From the NCBI GenBank assembly GCA_964456445.1, contig CAYWBI010000005.1:1-64000 (forward strand): a DNA stretch of 64,000 nucleotides, written 5' to 3'. The stretch comes from CAYWBI01 sp964456445 (GTDB lineage: Bacteria > Calditrichota > Calditrichia > Calditrichales > J004). The translations under genes and the position numbers were made by a program. Below are positions 47,825 to 56,786 of this stretch, piece by piece. Numbering within the stretch: position 1 is the first letter of the stretch; each line of letters opens with the position of its first letter. Below the pieces are notes generated by a model, which did no database searches, was not told the origin of the DNA, and was given only the letters and a program-made list of their open reading frames with translations.

Positions 47825-49018
47825 TTATATAACGCCTTTTTCCCTCAACGTATTTATAGCATCGGGCTTATAACCCAGTTCCATCAGTATTTTTTCCGTA
47901 TGAGCTGAAAGACGAGGCGGGGCGCTTTCTATTTTTGCCGGTGTTTTTTCAAATTTTGCCGTGAGGTTAAACAGACGCAAATCGCCCAGTCCGTCTTCGT
48001 TTACCGTATTCAATGTTTTCCGAAATGTCACTTGTGGCGTTTCCAGAGCATCCTGTAAACTAAGGATGGCGCCGGAGGGTACCCCGTTCCTGTTCAGTGT
48101 TTCTACCCAATAACTGGTCGGTTTTTGAGTCAGTTTATCTTCCAGAAGAGAAGTAAGGGCCTTCCGGTTCTTTTTTCGTGTATCTCTTTCTTCAAAACGC
48201 GGATCGGTCTTTAGGTGGGTCAGTTCAAGAAGATCACATACACTGTGCCATTGTTCTTGCTTATTCGCAGCAATATTAAGATAGCCATCTTTTGTTCTAA
48301 ATGTGCCGGATGGCGCGGCGGTAAAATTATCGTTACCCATTAGCGCCGGTGGTTTACCCCCGATCAGCCAGTTTGCAGCCACCCAGCCCATCAGCGGCAT
48401 GATGGAATCCAGCAAGGCCACATCAATAAACTGTCCCTTGCCTGTGCGCTGTTGATAAAATAGCCCGGCCATAATTGCAAATGCGGCGTTTAGCCCACCG
48501 ACCGTATCACAGACCGGAAAACCGGCCCGTAAAGGATTCAAACGTTCATCACCAGTGATGGACATTACACCGCTTAAACCCTGGATGATTTGGTCATAAG
48601 CCGGTTTAAGGGAATCCGGGCCATCCTGTCCAAACCCGGATATGGCACAATAAACAATTTTGGGGTTTATCTTGGTAAGCGTTTTATAATCCAGCCCCAG
48701 GCGCTTCATGACACCGGGACGAAAGTTTTCTACCACAACATCCGTAGTTTTAACCAATTCCTTAAAAATCTCTTTGGCCTTATCATGCTTAAGATTAAGG
48801 GTGATTGATTTTTTATTGGCATTTTGAGCAAGAAAACTGGTTCCCATAAGTTCCTGGTTATATTCTGGGAGATTGCCCAGCTTGCGTGCCAGATCTCCGC
48901 CCATGGGGTTTTCTATCTTGATCACATCGGCGCCAAGCAAAGCCAGGTGTACCGTGGCAAAGGGTCCGGAGAGAACATTGGTCAAATCTAAAACCCGGAT
49001 ATTTTCGAGAAGCTTCAT
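47825..49018 (-). CDS. Type III (CaiB/BaiF) acyl-CoA transferase
   Basis: 397 aa. Moves CoA between carboxylic acids without an added energy cost. Family signs: IRVLDLTNVLSGPFATVHLALLGADVIKIE at the start, NKKSITLNLKHDKAKEIF, VVENFRPGVMKRLGLDY and SGFGQDGP. The catalytic Asp is in AYDQIIQGLSG (about 165), followed by GQFIDVALLDS. Last gene of an operon with an HMG-CoA-lyase-like enzyme, which suggests that it makes that enzyme's CoA-ester substrate, for example from a dicarboxylate with succinyl-CoA as donor (inference). Confidence 0.92.
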   Translation of the reverse strand: MKLLENIRVLDLTNVLSGPFATVHLALLGADVIKIENPMGGDLARKLGNLPEYNQELMGTSFLAQNANKKSITLNLKHDKAKEIFKELVKTTDVVVENFRPGVMKRLGLDYKTLTKINPKIVYCAISGFGQDGPDSLKPAYDQIIQGLSGVMSITGDERLNPLRAGFPVCDTVGGLNAAFAIMAGLFYQQRTGKGQFIDVALLDSIMPLMGWVAANWLIGGKPPALMGNDNFTAAPSGTFRTKDGYLNIAANKQEQWHSVCDLLELTHLKTDPRFEERDTRKKNRKALTSLLEDKLTQKPTSYWVETLNRNGVPSGAILSLQDALETPQVTFRKTLNTVNEDGLGDLRLFNLTAKFEKTPAKIESAPPRLSAHTEKILMELGYKPDAINTLREKGVI

Positions 49019-49069
49019 ACAATTTTGCCTTTAATGTTTGTTTTCTTGGAATAGGTCATGGAAAATAAA

Positions 49070-49987
49070 TCAGCCCGCCACCTGTCTATCAATACTGCCT
49101 ATCTTATAAACCATACCTGGTAATTGTCGTTTAAAATAATCTTCTGCATCCCGGGCAGATTCAATTAAGTGATCCAAGTTGATATCTGTACGTTTGCCCA
49201 TGCGTTGCAACATGTGTACCAGATCTTCTGTGCATACGTTCCCACCGGCCACCGATGTAAACGGACAACCGCCTAACCCGCCAAAAGAAGATTCCAGGAT
49301 TTGGACGCCCGCCTCCATAGCGGCATAACAATTGGCAATGGCCATTGCGTATGTATTATGGAAATGTGCCGTGAGTTTCAAATCCGGGCTTAGTGACAGA
49401 ACGCGCTTAAACAAATCCCTTACCTGATCCGGGTTGGCATGACCTGCTGTATCGGCGAGACTTATATCATGAAAACCATTGTCGAGATATGCCTGAACAA
49501 TATGTAAAACCCGTTCTTTTTCGATAGGGCCTTCATAGCCGCAGCCAAAAGCGGACTGGACAGAAAGCTGAGTTTTTTTACCGGCATCCCGCGCCCGGTT
49601 CGCAATGGCCAAAATCCGGTGCAAGGCTTCATCAGTACCCATATGTGTGTTTTTCAGACTATGGGTTTCGCTTGCGGAAACCCCCATACAAAACATATCC
49701 ACGCCACAGGCCAGCCCCCGCTCATATCCCCGCTCATTCAAAACAAGCCCGGAAAGAATGGTGCCTTCGGGTTTGTTTTCCGGTTTATTAAAATAGGCAA
49801 ACAGTGCATCGGTGTCCGCCATCTGCGGTACATACTTTGGATGAACAAAAGACCCGATTTGAATAGTATCTACCCCTGAACGAATCAGGGTTTTGATCCA
49901 CTTGGTTTTTATTTCAGTTGGAACGGTTTCATGCTCCATTTGCAGGCCGTCACGTGGGCCAACTTCGTGAATTTTTATTTCTCGCAT
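49070..49987 (-). CDS. Hydroxymethylglutaryl-CoA lyase-like enzyme
   Basis: 305 aa from the ATG at 49987 (AGGA upstream); a longer frame to 50017 overlaps the previous gene. DRE-TIM metallolyase: HEVGPRDGLQMEHE holds the metal-binding Asp and the catalytic Arg, SLADTAGHANP and TAHFHNTYAMAIAN carry the two His ligands, and GGLGGCPFTSVAGGNV includes the catalytic Cys in the flexible loop. Cleaves HMG-CoA to acetyl-CoA and acetoacetate, or a related acid such as citramalyl-CoA. Functions with the CoA-transferase. Confidence 0.92.
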   Translation of the reverse strand: MREIKIHEVGPRDGLQMEHETVPTEIKTKWIKTLIRSGVDTIQIGSFVHPKYVPQMADTDALFAYFNKPENKPEGTILSGLVLNERGYERGLACGVDMFCMGVSASETHSLKNTHMGTDEALHRILAIANRARDAGKKTQLSVQSAFGCGYEGPIEKERVLHIVQAYLDNGFHDISLADTAGHANPDQVRDLFKRVLSLSPDLKLTAHFHNTYAMAIANCYAAMEAGVQILESSFGGLGGCPFTSVAGGNVCTEDLVHMLQRMGKRTDINLDHLIESARDAEDYFKRQLPGMVYKIGSIDRQVAG

Positions 49988-49992
49988 CTTTT

Positions 49993-50373
49993 TTATCCTA
50001 TTGGGTTCACGTGCCAATTTTCATCTATCCACAGTCCAATAACCTCTGTTTTGGGATAGTGGTTTTTAAGAAAAATAACAGAAGCCTGAATTTGATTAAG
50101 CTGTTCATCTCTGGGTACCGGATTGCCTGCACAATCATGATGCCCGAAGATACCGATCCCTTTGGAGTTATGAACATTGACGGATGTGTTTATACGGTTA
50201 AGGATCGAGTGTATTAAAATGGGTTCATTTTGCTCAGCAAGCAGGCGAATGGGTCCGGCCTCGGTTATACAATCCACATACTTAACCTGATAAAAAGCTT
50301 GTAAAAAACGGATGCCCGGCAGCTGAATACGGCCGTCCATACAGGTGACGGCCGTGCAAAAGGAGCGGTACAT
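49993..50373 (-). CDS. Small beta-carbonic-anhydrase-like protein
   Basis: 126 aa. TCMDGRIQLP (about 10-19) fits the beta-carbonic anhydrase first zinc motif C-x-D-x-R, and GHHDCAGNP (about 76-84) fits H-x-x-C. The remainder is much shorter than a classical beta-CA (about 200 aa). It could hydrate CO2, or be a zinc-binding relative with another role. Start overlaps the IDH-like stop by 1 nt (TAATG) and it ends 5 nt before the HMG-CoA lyase start, so it is a fixed member of the operon. Confidence 0.75.
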   Translation of the reverse strand: MYRSFCTAVTCMDGRIQLPGIRFLQAFYQVKYVDCITEAGPIRLLAEQNEPILIHSILNRINTSVNVHNSKGIGIFGHHDCAGNPVPRDEQLNQIQASVIFLKNHYPKTEVIGLWIDENWHVNPIG

Positions 50374-51491
50374 TATAACTTACCGGCAATGGCTTCCGCA
50401 ACTTCAAGGGTAGAATTATCTCCCCCCATGTCATAGGTTTTAACTTTTCCGTCCCTGATTGTTTTAGCAATGGCATTCTCCAGCTTTTCGGCCAGTTCAT
50501 TTTTGCCCAGCCAGTCTAGCATCAACTTTGATGTAAGTAACATGGCCATGGGGTTTACCTTGTATTTTCCTGCATATTTGGGTGCGCTGCCATGAGTGGG
50601 TTCAAACACAGCATAATTGTCACCAATATTCCCACTCGATGCAAAACCCAGACCGCCGACAAGCTGTGCGGCTAAATCCGAAAGGATATCACCGAACATA
50701 TTTTCAGCGACCATAATACCATAGTTCATAGGGTTTTTGACAAGCCACATGGCCTGAGCGTCTATATTGGTTTCCCACAATTCGATGCCCGGGTAGTTTT
50801 TGGCCACCTCCCGAGCAGTACGTACCATCAATCCACCCGTCTCGCGTAGAACATTTGGTTTATCTACCACGGTAACGGAATTATAACCATGAGTTTTGGC
50901 GTAATCAAAAGCACGTGTAACGATGTTTCGACATTTTTGCCGGCTCATGATACGTGTGGACATGGCCAGGTTTTCCAAACCATAATCGGCAAATTTGTTC
51001 ATCTTGGCGTTATGTTTGGCAAGAACATCAAAAACTTCCTGTGGAATAGGATGAAACTCAACCCCGCCATACATACCCTCGGTGTTCTCCCGGAAGACTA
51101 CCAGATCTATACCTTCTTTTAAATTAAGCGGGTTGCCCGGATAGGCCTTGCAGGGGCGCAAATTGGTATGCAGGTTAAACTCCTGACGCAAACGAACGAT
51201 AGGTGAAAAATATATAAGGCCTTTATTTTTTAGTTTATTATCTAAAACCTCCTGGGCCTCCTCCTTAGGCATGGAGGTAATTGCACCAAACATGGCACAA
51301 TCTGTATTTTTCATCATTTCTATGGTACGTTTTGGTAACGGTTCGCCTTCATGTTTCCAAAACTCCCAGCCGATATCGCCATGGATATATTCGGCGTCAA
51401 AATTAAGCGCATCCAAAACCAGGCGTGCCGCTTCCATCACATCGTTTCCAACACCGTCGCCAGGTAGCCAGGCAATTTTATAAGTGGCCAT
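50373..51491 (-). CDS. Isocitrate/isopropylmalate/tartrate-dehydrogenase-family enzyme
   Basis: 372 aa beta-decarboxylating dehydrogenase. [17 protein letters not shown] at the start, substrate Arg motifs [26 protein letters not shown], and the metal/substrate motif [19 protein letters not shown] (about 265). The nucleotide loop [14 protein letters not shown] fits an NAD-preferring enzyme. The family is hard to split by eye; with an HMG-CoA lyase and CoA-transferase downstream, an NAD-isocitrate dehydrogenase or a malate/isopropylmalate-type enzyme are the main options. First gene of the operon. Confidence 0.85.
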   Translation of the reverse strand: MATYKIAWLPGDGVGNDVMEAARLVLDALNFDAEYIHGDIGWEFWKHEGEPLPKRTIEMMKNTDCAMFGAITSMPKEEAQEVLDNKLKNKGLIYFSPIVRLRQEFNLHTNLRPCKAYPGNPLNLKEGIDLVVFRENTEGMYGGVEFHPIPQEVFDVLAKHNAKMNKFADYGLENLAMSTRIMSRQKCRNIVTRAFDYAKTHGYNSVTVVDKPNVLRETGGLMVRTAREVAKNYPGIELWETNIDAQAMWLVKNPMNYGIMVAENMFGDILSDLAAQLVGGLGFASSGNIGDNYAVFEPTHGSAPKYAGKYKVNPMAMLLTSKLMLDWLGKNELAEKLENAIAKTIRDGKVKTYDMGGDNSTLEVAEAIAGKL

Positions 51492-51648
51492 GGTTCATCT
51501 CTCCTAAGTAAAATTTAATGAATTCATTTACGTGCAGTATGTTGTAATATAAGAAAAAAAGGAATTTAATTATTCAGAAAATGTAAAAGAAGTAAAAAGA
51601 AAAAACACCGCTTAAATTTTTTGGCGGATGGTGGATATGCTGTATGAG

Positions 51649-51819
51649 TTACTTGTACTTTTTGTTGTCTTTTTTGATTTCTTTGCGGATAAAAGTGAAT
51701 AGATAAATTGCAAACGAGGCAATGACAACAACAAGAATGAAATAAGTCATAAAATCTTTGTAACCATTTGCCTGAATAAATTTAAGAACGGCGTCCCAAT
51801 CGAGTAATGTTATAGTCAT
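51649..51819 (-). CDS. Small single-helix membrane protein at the end of the nor cluster
   Basis: 56 aa, read from ATG 51817-51819 to TAA 51649-51651. MTITLLDWDAVLKFIQ is followed by a hydrophobic helix (about 24-43, FMTYFILVVVIASFAIYLF) and a very basic tail (RKEIKKDNKKYK). It starts 17 nt after the norF-like stop, in the same direction. Size and layout recall tiny oxidase subunits such as CcoQ, but the sequence is not one I recognise. Probably a stabilising or assembly subunit of the nitric oxide reductase (inference). Confidence 0.65.
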   Translation of the reverse strand: MTITLLDWDAVLKFIQANGYKDFMTYFILVVVIASFAIYLFTFIRKEIKKDNKKYK

Positions 51820-51836
51820 TCTATTGTCCTTTGCAA

Positions 51837-52079
51837 TTAAATAAGCGCAATAGTGGTAAAGGTTATAAAAAACATTAGTAGTACTGCCAATGAAATCATA
51901 TATAATGGATGGGCTCTTTTCAAATCCATAAATTGTAAGGAAATCAACACAAACTTTATTCCAAATAACAACAGTACCATCAGAACCATAATGTTTTCCG
52001 GTATCATCGCACCGGCGATATATGAACCGATAATCGTAAATAAAAGCAGAACAAACCAGACATTTTTATTTGTAAGCAT
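51837..52079 (-). CDS. norF: NorF / cytochrome c oxidase subunit IV-like small membrane protein
   Basis: 80 aa with three transmembrane helices (about 7-25, 30-50, 59-79). The helix-2 end KFVLISLQFMDLKRAHP is typical of the COX4-prok/NorF family. It follows norE by 18 nt. NorF-type proteins aid nitric oxide reductase activity or assembly in denitrifiers. Confidence 0.8.
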   Translation of the reverse strand: MLTNKNVWFVLLLFTIIGSYIAGAMIPENIMVLMVLLLFGIKFVLISLQFMDLKRAHPLYMISLAVLLMFFITFTTIALI

Positions 52080-52097
52080 CTTACTTTCCTAATGAAT

Positions 52098-52694
52098 TTA
52101 ATATAAAAGGTAAAGGGTAGGAAAAATCAGCATCCAAATTAAATCGCACATATGCCAAAAGGCAGCCCCAGTTTCTACATCTTCATGATTGGATGCTGAA
52201 TACAATCCTTTTTTTATTTGAAAATAGAAAAAGCCTAAAAGAATAAGACCCACCAATACATGCAGTAAATGAAAAACCGTAAGCAACCAGTAATAAGTGA
52301 AAAAGGTGTTGTATTCGAGGCCAATCCCATGTTGGACTTTTTCGGAATATTCGAATCCCTTTAAAGCGATAAATGTGCCGCCAAGGATGATGGTTACTAA
52401 TAATTTTTTAAGGGCAGCCGAATTGTTTCCTTTTTTTAGACCTTGCAAGGATTCTGCCATGAAATATCCGCTGGTCAATAAAATTATCGTGTTTATTGTC
52501 CCAATAGTTTTATTTAATAAATGCTGGGATGCATTAAACATTTCCGGTTGCTGGATACGTTGATAAATAAACGCGGAAAGAACAGCTGCAAAGGTAATAA
52601 TCTCGACAAAAATTATCATCCAAATAAGAATTCCGCCGGGTGGTTCATAAATTTGAATTCGGGGTTTTTCGTCGATGTTAGATGTGTTTTCCAT
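52098..52694 (-). CDS. norE: NorE-type cytochrome c oxidase subunit III homologue
   Basis: 198 aa with five helices. Family motifs: PGGILIWMIIFVEIITFAAVLSAF at the start and FHLLHVLVGLILLGFF followed by GAAFWHMCDLIWMLIFPTLYLLY at the end. These match oxidase subunit III, and the nor setting assigns it to NorE. Accessory to NorCB. Confidence 0.9.
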   Translation of the reverse strand: MENTSNIDEKPRIQIYEPPGGILIWMIIFVEIITFAAVLSAFIYQRIQQPEMFNASQHLLNKTIGTINTIILLTSGYFMAESLQGLKKGNNSAALKKLLVTIILGGTFIALKGFEYSEKVQHGIGLEYNTFFTYYWLLTVFHLLHVLVGLILLGFFYFQIKKGLYSASNHEDVETGAAFWHMCDLIWMLIFPTLYLLY

Positions 52695-52766
52695 TGGATT
52701 TTATGCTCTTATTCTTCAATTTGAATAAACGGTTCAACAATTATTTTGTACGATAGGTTGCAATAG

Positions 52767-54530
52767 TTACCCATGTTCGATCCGGTCATACAATTTAGTT
52801 AGCGCCTGTAATAACTCCACGGGACTTGTTAAGATATTGTAATGGTTTTCCCCAAACATTTGTGGCAAATAATATTTGGCTTGTTCTTCGATGGCAAAGG
52901 CAAAGTTGTTGATATGCTTAACCTGCATTTCCCGTAGTGCCTGTTTGATGTCTTCGACGCCATAGCGTCCTTCATACCGGTCATAATCATTGGGTTTTCC
53001 GTCCGAGAGTAGTAAGAGCCATTTTTTGCGGTTGGGATTTTTTTCAAGGATTGTAGTTGCATGGCGCAATGCCGGGCCGATGCGTGTATAACCACTGGCC
53101 TCGGCGGAACCGATCCGAAAACATGCTTTATGCCAGGGCTCATTAAAAGACTTTAAGGTAACATAAGTTGTGTTGTTGCGGGTTTTGGAGTAAAAACCGT
53201 CAATTTGAAAATCAATACCGTATTCATCTAAGACTTCGCCGATCAAAATGGAAATTTGTTTTTCGACATCGATGATCCGGTTACCATTGGCATATGCATC
53301 ACTGGAAAGACTCAGGTCCAGAAGAAAAAGGAGGGATAGTTCTTTTTCTTGTTTACGTTTTGAAAAATAGAGCTTTTCACTTGGCGTTCGTCTGGCCTTG
53401 ACATCTGAAAAAAGATCGACAACCGCATCAATATCTATGATGTCCCCACTGGATTGACGGCGCACCTGTTCCCATCTGTTATTAAGCCGGGCAAAGGTCT
53501 TTTTTAGTGAAAGAAGCAGCGAGCGGTTTTGCTCGATGGTCTTCCGATAGTATTCACTGTTGGGTTTAACCAGTTTTTTGGGGAACACCTTACAATAATC
53601 CAAACGGTACCTTCTTCTGGAAAAATCCCATTCCGGATAGGTGTAATGGAAGGCGCTGTCTGCAAAGGAAACACTTTCGGCAATGGTCCCACCAGTGGAA
53701 AATTCGGCCTGATACAAAGAATGGACCGGATCGTCCACCCGTACCAAATGTTTTAGGTTGTATTGCTGAACGGCCTCCAGATCATTTTGCAGGGAATCAT
53801 CCCCATCAAAATCACGCCAGACCCCATCAAACTCTTCAACAGTATCTACCTTTTCAAAGTTATGGGTCATTACATAATCTTCCTGGGCCTTTTTGTCCAC
53901 CTGTATAATTTCCACATCATCGGCTTTTCTGGCCTGGATGACCGTTTCCATCTCCTGAACAAGAGCCTTGAGGGCCTTTTTGTTTATGTTCTTTAAACGG
54001 TCGTTTTTTTCAGGAATGGAAATGTTGCGCAACAAGCGGCCATACAACCAGCTATAATCCTTGCCGGGGTTTGGATCGGATTCGTTAATCGGCAGTGCGT
54101 CGCTCAGACGTTGATAAATATCGCGCAGACCGGGGAATTCATAAAAAAGTGCCGGTAAAATTTCCCCCGATGCCTTTTGAGCGGCTGCGCGGGATTCAGC
54201 AATGGTTCGTTGGGACGATTCGGGCCAGTTGATAGAAAGTTTTTTTTGGATGGCCAGATAGAGCACACGAAAAATGTAAAATTCAATGTTCATCCTGATA
54301 TTTGGAAAAAATCCGCCTGTTTTCGGTAGATAAAAAGTATCGGCCTGCCAACCGCCTTCCCGTTCGGATGTTTGTATGTCAATTGCACTGCCGCTGGCTG
54401 CCCGGGCAAGAAGGGAAAGCTTAGAGATAATACTGTTCAAGGGAACGGCATGTTCAGAAAGACCATGTTGTTTCTTTTGGCGGGTAAAGAAGTTATAAAT
54501 TTTTTGAAAAACAACCTGATCAAATTCCAT
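52767..54530 (-). CDS. norD: NorD, von Willebrand factor A domain activation protein
   Basis: 587 aa cytosolic. The C-terminal VWA domain has the MIDAS motif DLSLSSDAYANG (about 375) and LLLLSDGKPNDYDRYEG (about 515). The N-terminal region is helical. NorD works with the MoxR-type ATPase NorQ to insert or activate the metal centre of nitric oxide reductase. It starts 16 nt after norQ. Confidence 0.92.
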   Translation of the reverse strand: MEFDQVVFQKIYNFFTRQKKQHGLSEHAVPLNSIISKLSLLARAASGSAIDIQTSEREGGWQADTFYLPKTGGFFPNIRMNIEFYIFRVLYLAIQKKLSINWPESSQRTIAESRAAAQKASGEILPALFYEFPGLRDIYQRLSDALPINESDPNPGKDYSWLYGRLLRNISIPEKNDRLKNINKKALKALVQEMETVIQARKADDVEIIQVDKKAQEDYVMTHNFEKVDTVEEFDGVWRDFDGDDSLQNDLEAVQQYNLKHLVRVDDPVHSLYQAEFSTGGTIAESVSFADSAFHYTYPEWDFSRRRYRLDYCKVFPKKLVKPNSEYYRKTIEQNRSLLLSLKKTFARLNNRWEQVRRQSSGDIIDIDAVVDLFSDVKARRTPSEKLYFSKRKQEKELSLLFLLDLSLSSDAYANGNRIIDVEKQISILIGEVLDEYGIDFQIDGFYSKTRNNTTYVTLKSFNEPWHKACFRIGSAEASGYTRIGPALRHATTILEKNPNRKKWLLLLSDGKPNDYDRYEGRYGVEDIKQALREMQVKHINNFAFAIEEQAKYYLPQMFGENHYNILTSPVELLQALTKLYDRIEHG

Positions 54531-54546
54531 ATGGATTCCTGTACCC

Positions 54547-55329
54547 TTAAATCATTAGGGCGGTTAAATCCTTTAGGGCTTCAAGGACGTCCGGATCATC
54601 GGTCAAAGGTTCAACTATTGCGACTTCAACTGCCAGCCGCCTAGGCAGGCCCGAGTGGATCAGTTTTGCGGCATCCACCAATAAGCGGGTCGATACCGTT
54701 TCGGTTAAGCCAAGTTCCGTGAGGTTTCGGATTTTTATGGCAATTTTTATCAGCTTTGCTGCGATGGCTTTGTCCACACCGCTCTCGCCCATAACAATTT
54801 CTTCTTCCAGTTGCGGCTGTGGATAATTGAAGGATAGGGCAATAAAGCGTTGGCGGGTGGAAGGTTTTAAATCTTTAAAACCTTTTTGATAGCCGGGGTT
54901 AAATGAGCTGACGAACATAAAATCCGGGTGGGCTTTTACCGTTTCGCCGATTTTATCAACATATAATTCCCGTCGGTGATCGGTAAGTGGATGAATGGCC
55001 ACGATGACGTCAGGGCGGGCTTCGGCGATTTCGTCCATGTAAAGCACCGCACCTTGCTTTAAGGCCTGTGTAAGAGGTCCATCGATCCAGATGGTTTCCG
55101 CCCCCTTTATTATAAATCGTCCAATCAAATCCGTAGCCGAAGTTTCTTCATGGCAGGCAACGGTGATCAATGGCTTTCCAACACGATAACTCATGAATTG
55201 GACAAAACGGGATTTGCCCGTTCCCGTTGGTCCCTTTAACAGCAGGGGCAAACGGTTTTTATATGCTTGCTCAAAGACCTCGACTTCTTTCCCGGTCGGT
55301 AAATAAAACGGTTCTTCATCTATCTTCAT
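54547..55329 (-). CDS. norQ: NorQ, MoxR-type AAA ATPase
   Basis: 260 aa from the ATG at 55329 (MKIDEEPFYLPTGKEVE). An in-frame ATG at 55374 lies inside an intrinsic terminator, so I reject it. Walker A is LLKGPTGTGKSRF, Walker B is GAVLYMDEIAEARPDV, and sensor FVSSFNPGYQKGF follows. Partner of NorD for maturation of NorCB. Separated from norB by a strong terminator hairpin, so norQDEF likely receives less transcript than norCB. Confidence 0.93.
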   Translation of the reverse strand: MKIDEEPFYLPTGKEVEVFEQAYKNRLPLLLKGPTGTGKSRFVQFMSYRVGKPLITVACHEETSATDLIGRFIIKGAETIWIDGPLTQALKQGAVLYMDEIAEARPDVIVAIHPLTDHRRELYVDKIGETVKAHPDFMFVSSFNPGYQKGFKDLKPSTRQRFIALSFNYPQPQLEEEIVMGESGVDKAIAAKLIKIAIKIRNLTELGLTETVSTRLLVDAAKLIHSGLPRRLAVEVAIVEPLTDDPDVLEALKDLTALMI

Positions 55330-55347
55330 GGTTTGGCCCGTCAGAAT

Positions 55348-55387
55348 AAAAAAAGTTTCTTCCATAAAGAACATGGAAGAAACTTTT
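55348..55387 (-). terminator. Intrinsic terminator between norB and norQ
   Basis: A perfect 15-bp inverted repeat, AAAAGTTTCTTCCAT (55351-55365) with ATGGAAGAAACTTTT (55373-55387) and a 7-nt loop, followed on the minus strand by seven Ts. It lies 24 nt after the norB stop and would trim transcription before norQ. Confidence 0.88.
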
Positions 55388-55410
55388 CAGATTAAATTTT
55401 AGAAAACAGC

Positions 55411-56772
55411 TTAATTGGTTTGTACGGCCTTAAAAGCCTCGCCTTCCACAATGGCGTCATCCGTAGGCATGCCAAATTTTAGGAAGTTAATAATGTACAA
55501 GATTATGCCCGTTGAAAACAAAGTTGCTGCAAGGATAAGTACAAAAAAGTGTGGATGCAATTCATTTTGAACCACCATAAAATCCAGCCCGACAATTCTT
55601 TCCATATATACCTGGGCAACCCCTGCCGCGGCAAAAGCAGCAGTCATTGCGATCATTCCGATATTTGACAACCAAAAAGCCAAAATCCCGATGCTGTTGT
55701 CATATATTTTCCGTCCCGTCATGAGCGGCATGGAATAGCTGATAATCGCCAAAACGATGGATGCATAAGCGCCCCAAAAGGCCAGGTGACCGTGCATCGC
55801 CGTGACCAGGGTTCCATGGGTGTAAAGATTTACCCCCGGTAATGTGTGGGCAAGGCCTAATAGTCCGGCGCCGATAAAAGATACAATCGCCGAACTTAAT
55901 GTCCAGAATAAAGCCAGTTTATTGGGATGTTTTTTGTTGCCTTTACGGTACATCTGTATGGCAAAAAGAGTCATTCCCAAAAAGGCCAATGGTTCCAGGG
56001 CGGAAAAGATACCTCCGATGATCAGCCAATATTTTGGTACGCCAATAAAATAATAGTGGTGGCCGGTGCCCAGGATACCGGAAAGAAACGTCAGGCCAAC
56101 GATAACATACAGCCACTTTTCAATAACTTCACGGTCAACGCCTGTAAGCTTGATAAGCAAGTAAGCCAGAATACCGCCCATGACCAGTTCCCAAACGCCT
56201 TCCACCCACAGATGTACAACCCACCAGCGGAAAAATGAATCAACCGTTTGGTTGTCGAACCAGACCATGCCAGGTAAATAAAGCAGCGCAACAAATATAA
56301 GACCAAATGTTAGGACCCAGGCTGTCGTACTATGTTTCTTTCCTTTAAAAATGGTCATGACGATGTTATAAAGAAACAGGATAACATTTATTGCAACAAG
56401 ATAATCCAATGGACGGGGGATTTCTAAAAACTTACGGCCTTCGAACCAGCCAAAATGAAAACCTATAACCGCGGTTACGGCTACAACGGCCAGGCTCCAA
56501 AATTGCAAAAGTGCCAGGGGCACGGAAAAAAGTTCATTATCCGACTCGTCGGGGATGATATAATATGCGGCACCCATAAACCCCGAGATAAGCCAGACGA
56601 CAAGCAGGTTCTTGTGTGTGGCGCTTGCTGCATTAAAGGGGATCCATTCATGCAGAACGTCAAAACCCATATGGGCAAAACCCATAATAAACCCGTAAAT
56701 AAGTTGCAGGACGAGCAGTAACATACTAAAAGCGAAAAAATAATAGGCTACTTTTTGAGATTTAAATTTCAT
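55411..56772 (-). CDS. norB: Nitric oxide reductase large subunit (cNOR type)
   Basis: 453 aa, about 12 helices; reduces NO to N2O with electrons from NorC. Haem and FeB ligands are visible: HKNLLVVWL (low-spin haem His), HLWVEGVWELVMGG with FeB His and Glu (about 190), GTGHHYYFIG (two further FeB His) and HGTLVTAMHGHLAFWGAY (haem b3 and b His). The length and absence of an N-terminal quinol-oxidase extension mark cNOR, not qNOR. norC is 14 nt upstream. Confidence 0.95.
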   Translation of the reverse strand: MKFKSQKVAYYFFAFSMLLLVLQLIYGFIMGFAHMGFDVLHEWIPFNAASATHKNLLVVWLISGFMGAAYYIIPDESDNELFSVPLALLQFWSLAVVAVTAVIGFHFGWFEGRKFLEIPRPLDYLVAINVILFLYNIVMTIFKGKKHSTTAWVLTFGLIFVALLYLPGMVWFDNQTVDSFFRWWVVHLWVEGVWELVMGGILAYLLIKLTGVDREVIEKWLYVIVGLTFLSGILGTGHHYYFIGVPKYWLIIGGIFSALEPLAFLGMTLFAIQMYRKGNKKHPNKLALFWTLSSAIVSFIGAGLLGLAHTLPGVNLYTHGTLVTAMHGHLAFWGAYASIVLAIISYSMPLMTGRKIYDNSIGILAFWLSNIGMIAMTAAFAAAGVAQVYMERIVGLDFMVVQNELHPHFFVLILAATLFSTGIILYIINFLKFGMPTDDAIVEGEAFKAVQTN

Positions 56773-56786
56773 GATAATACCTTCGG

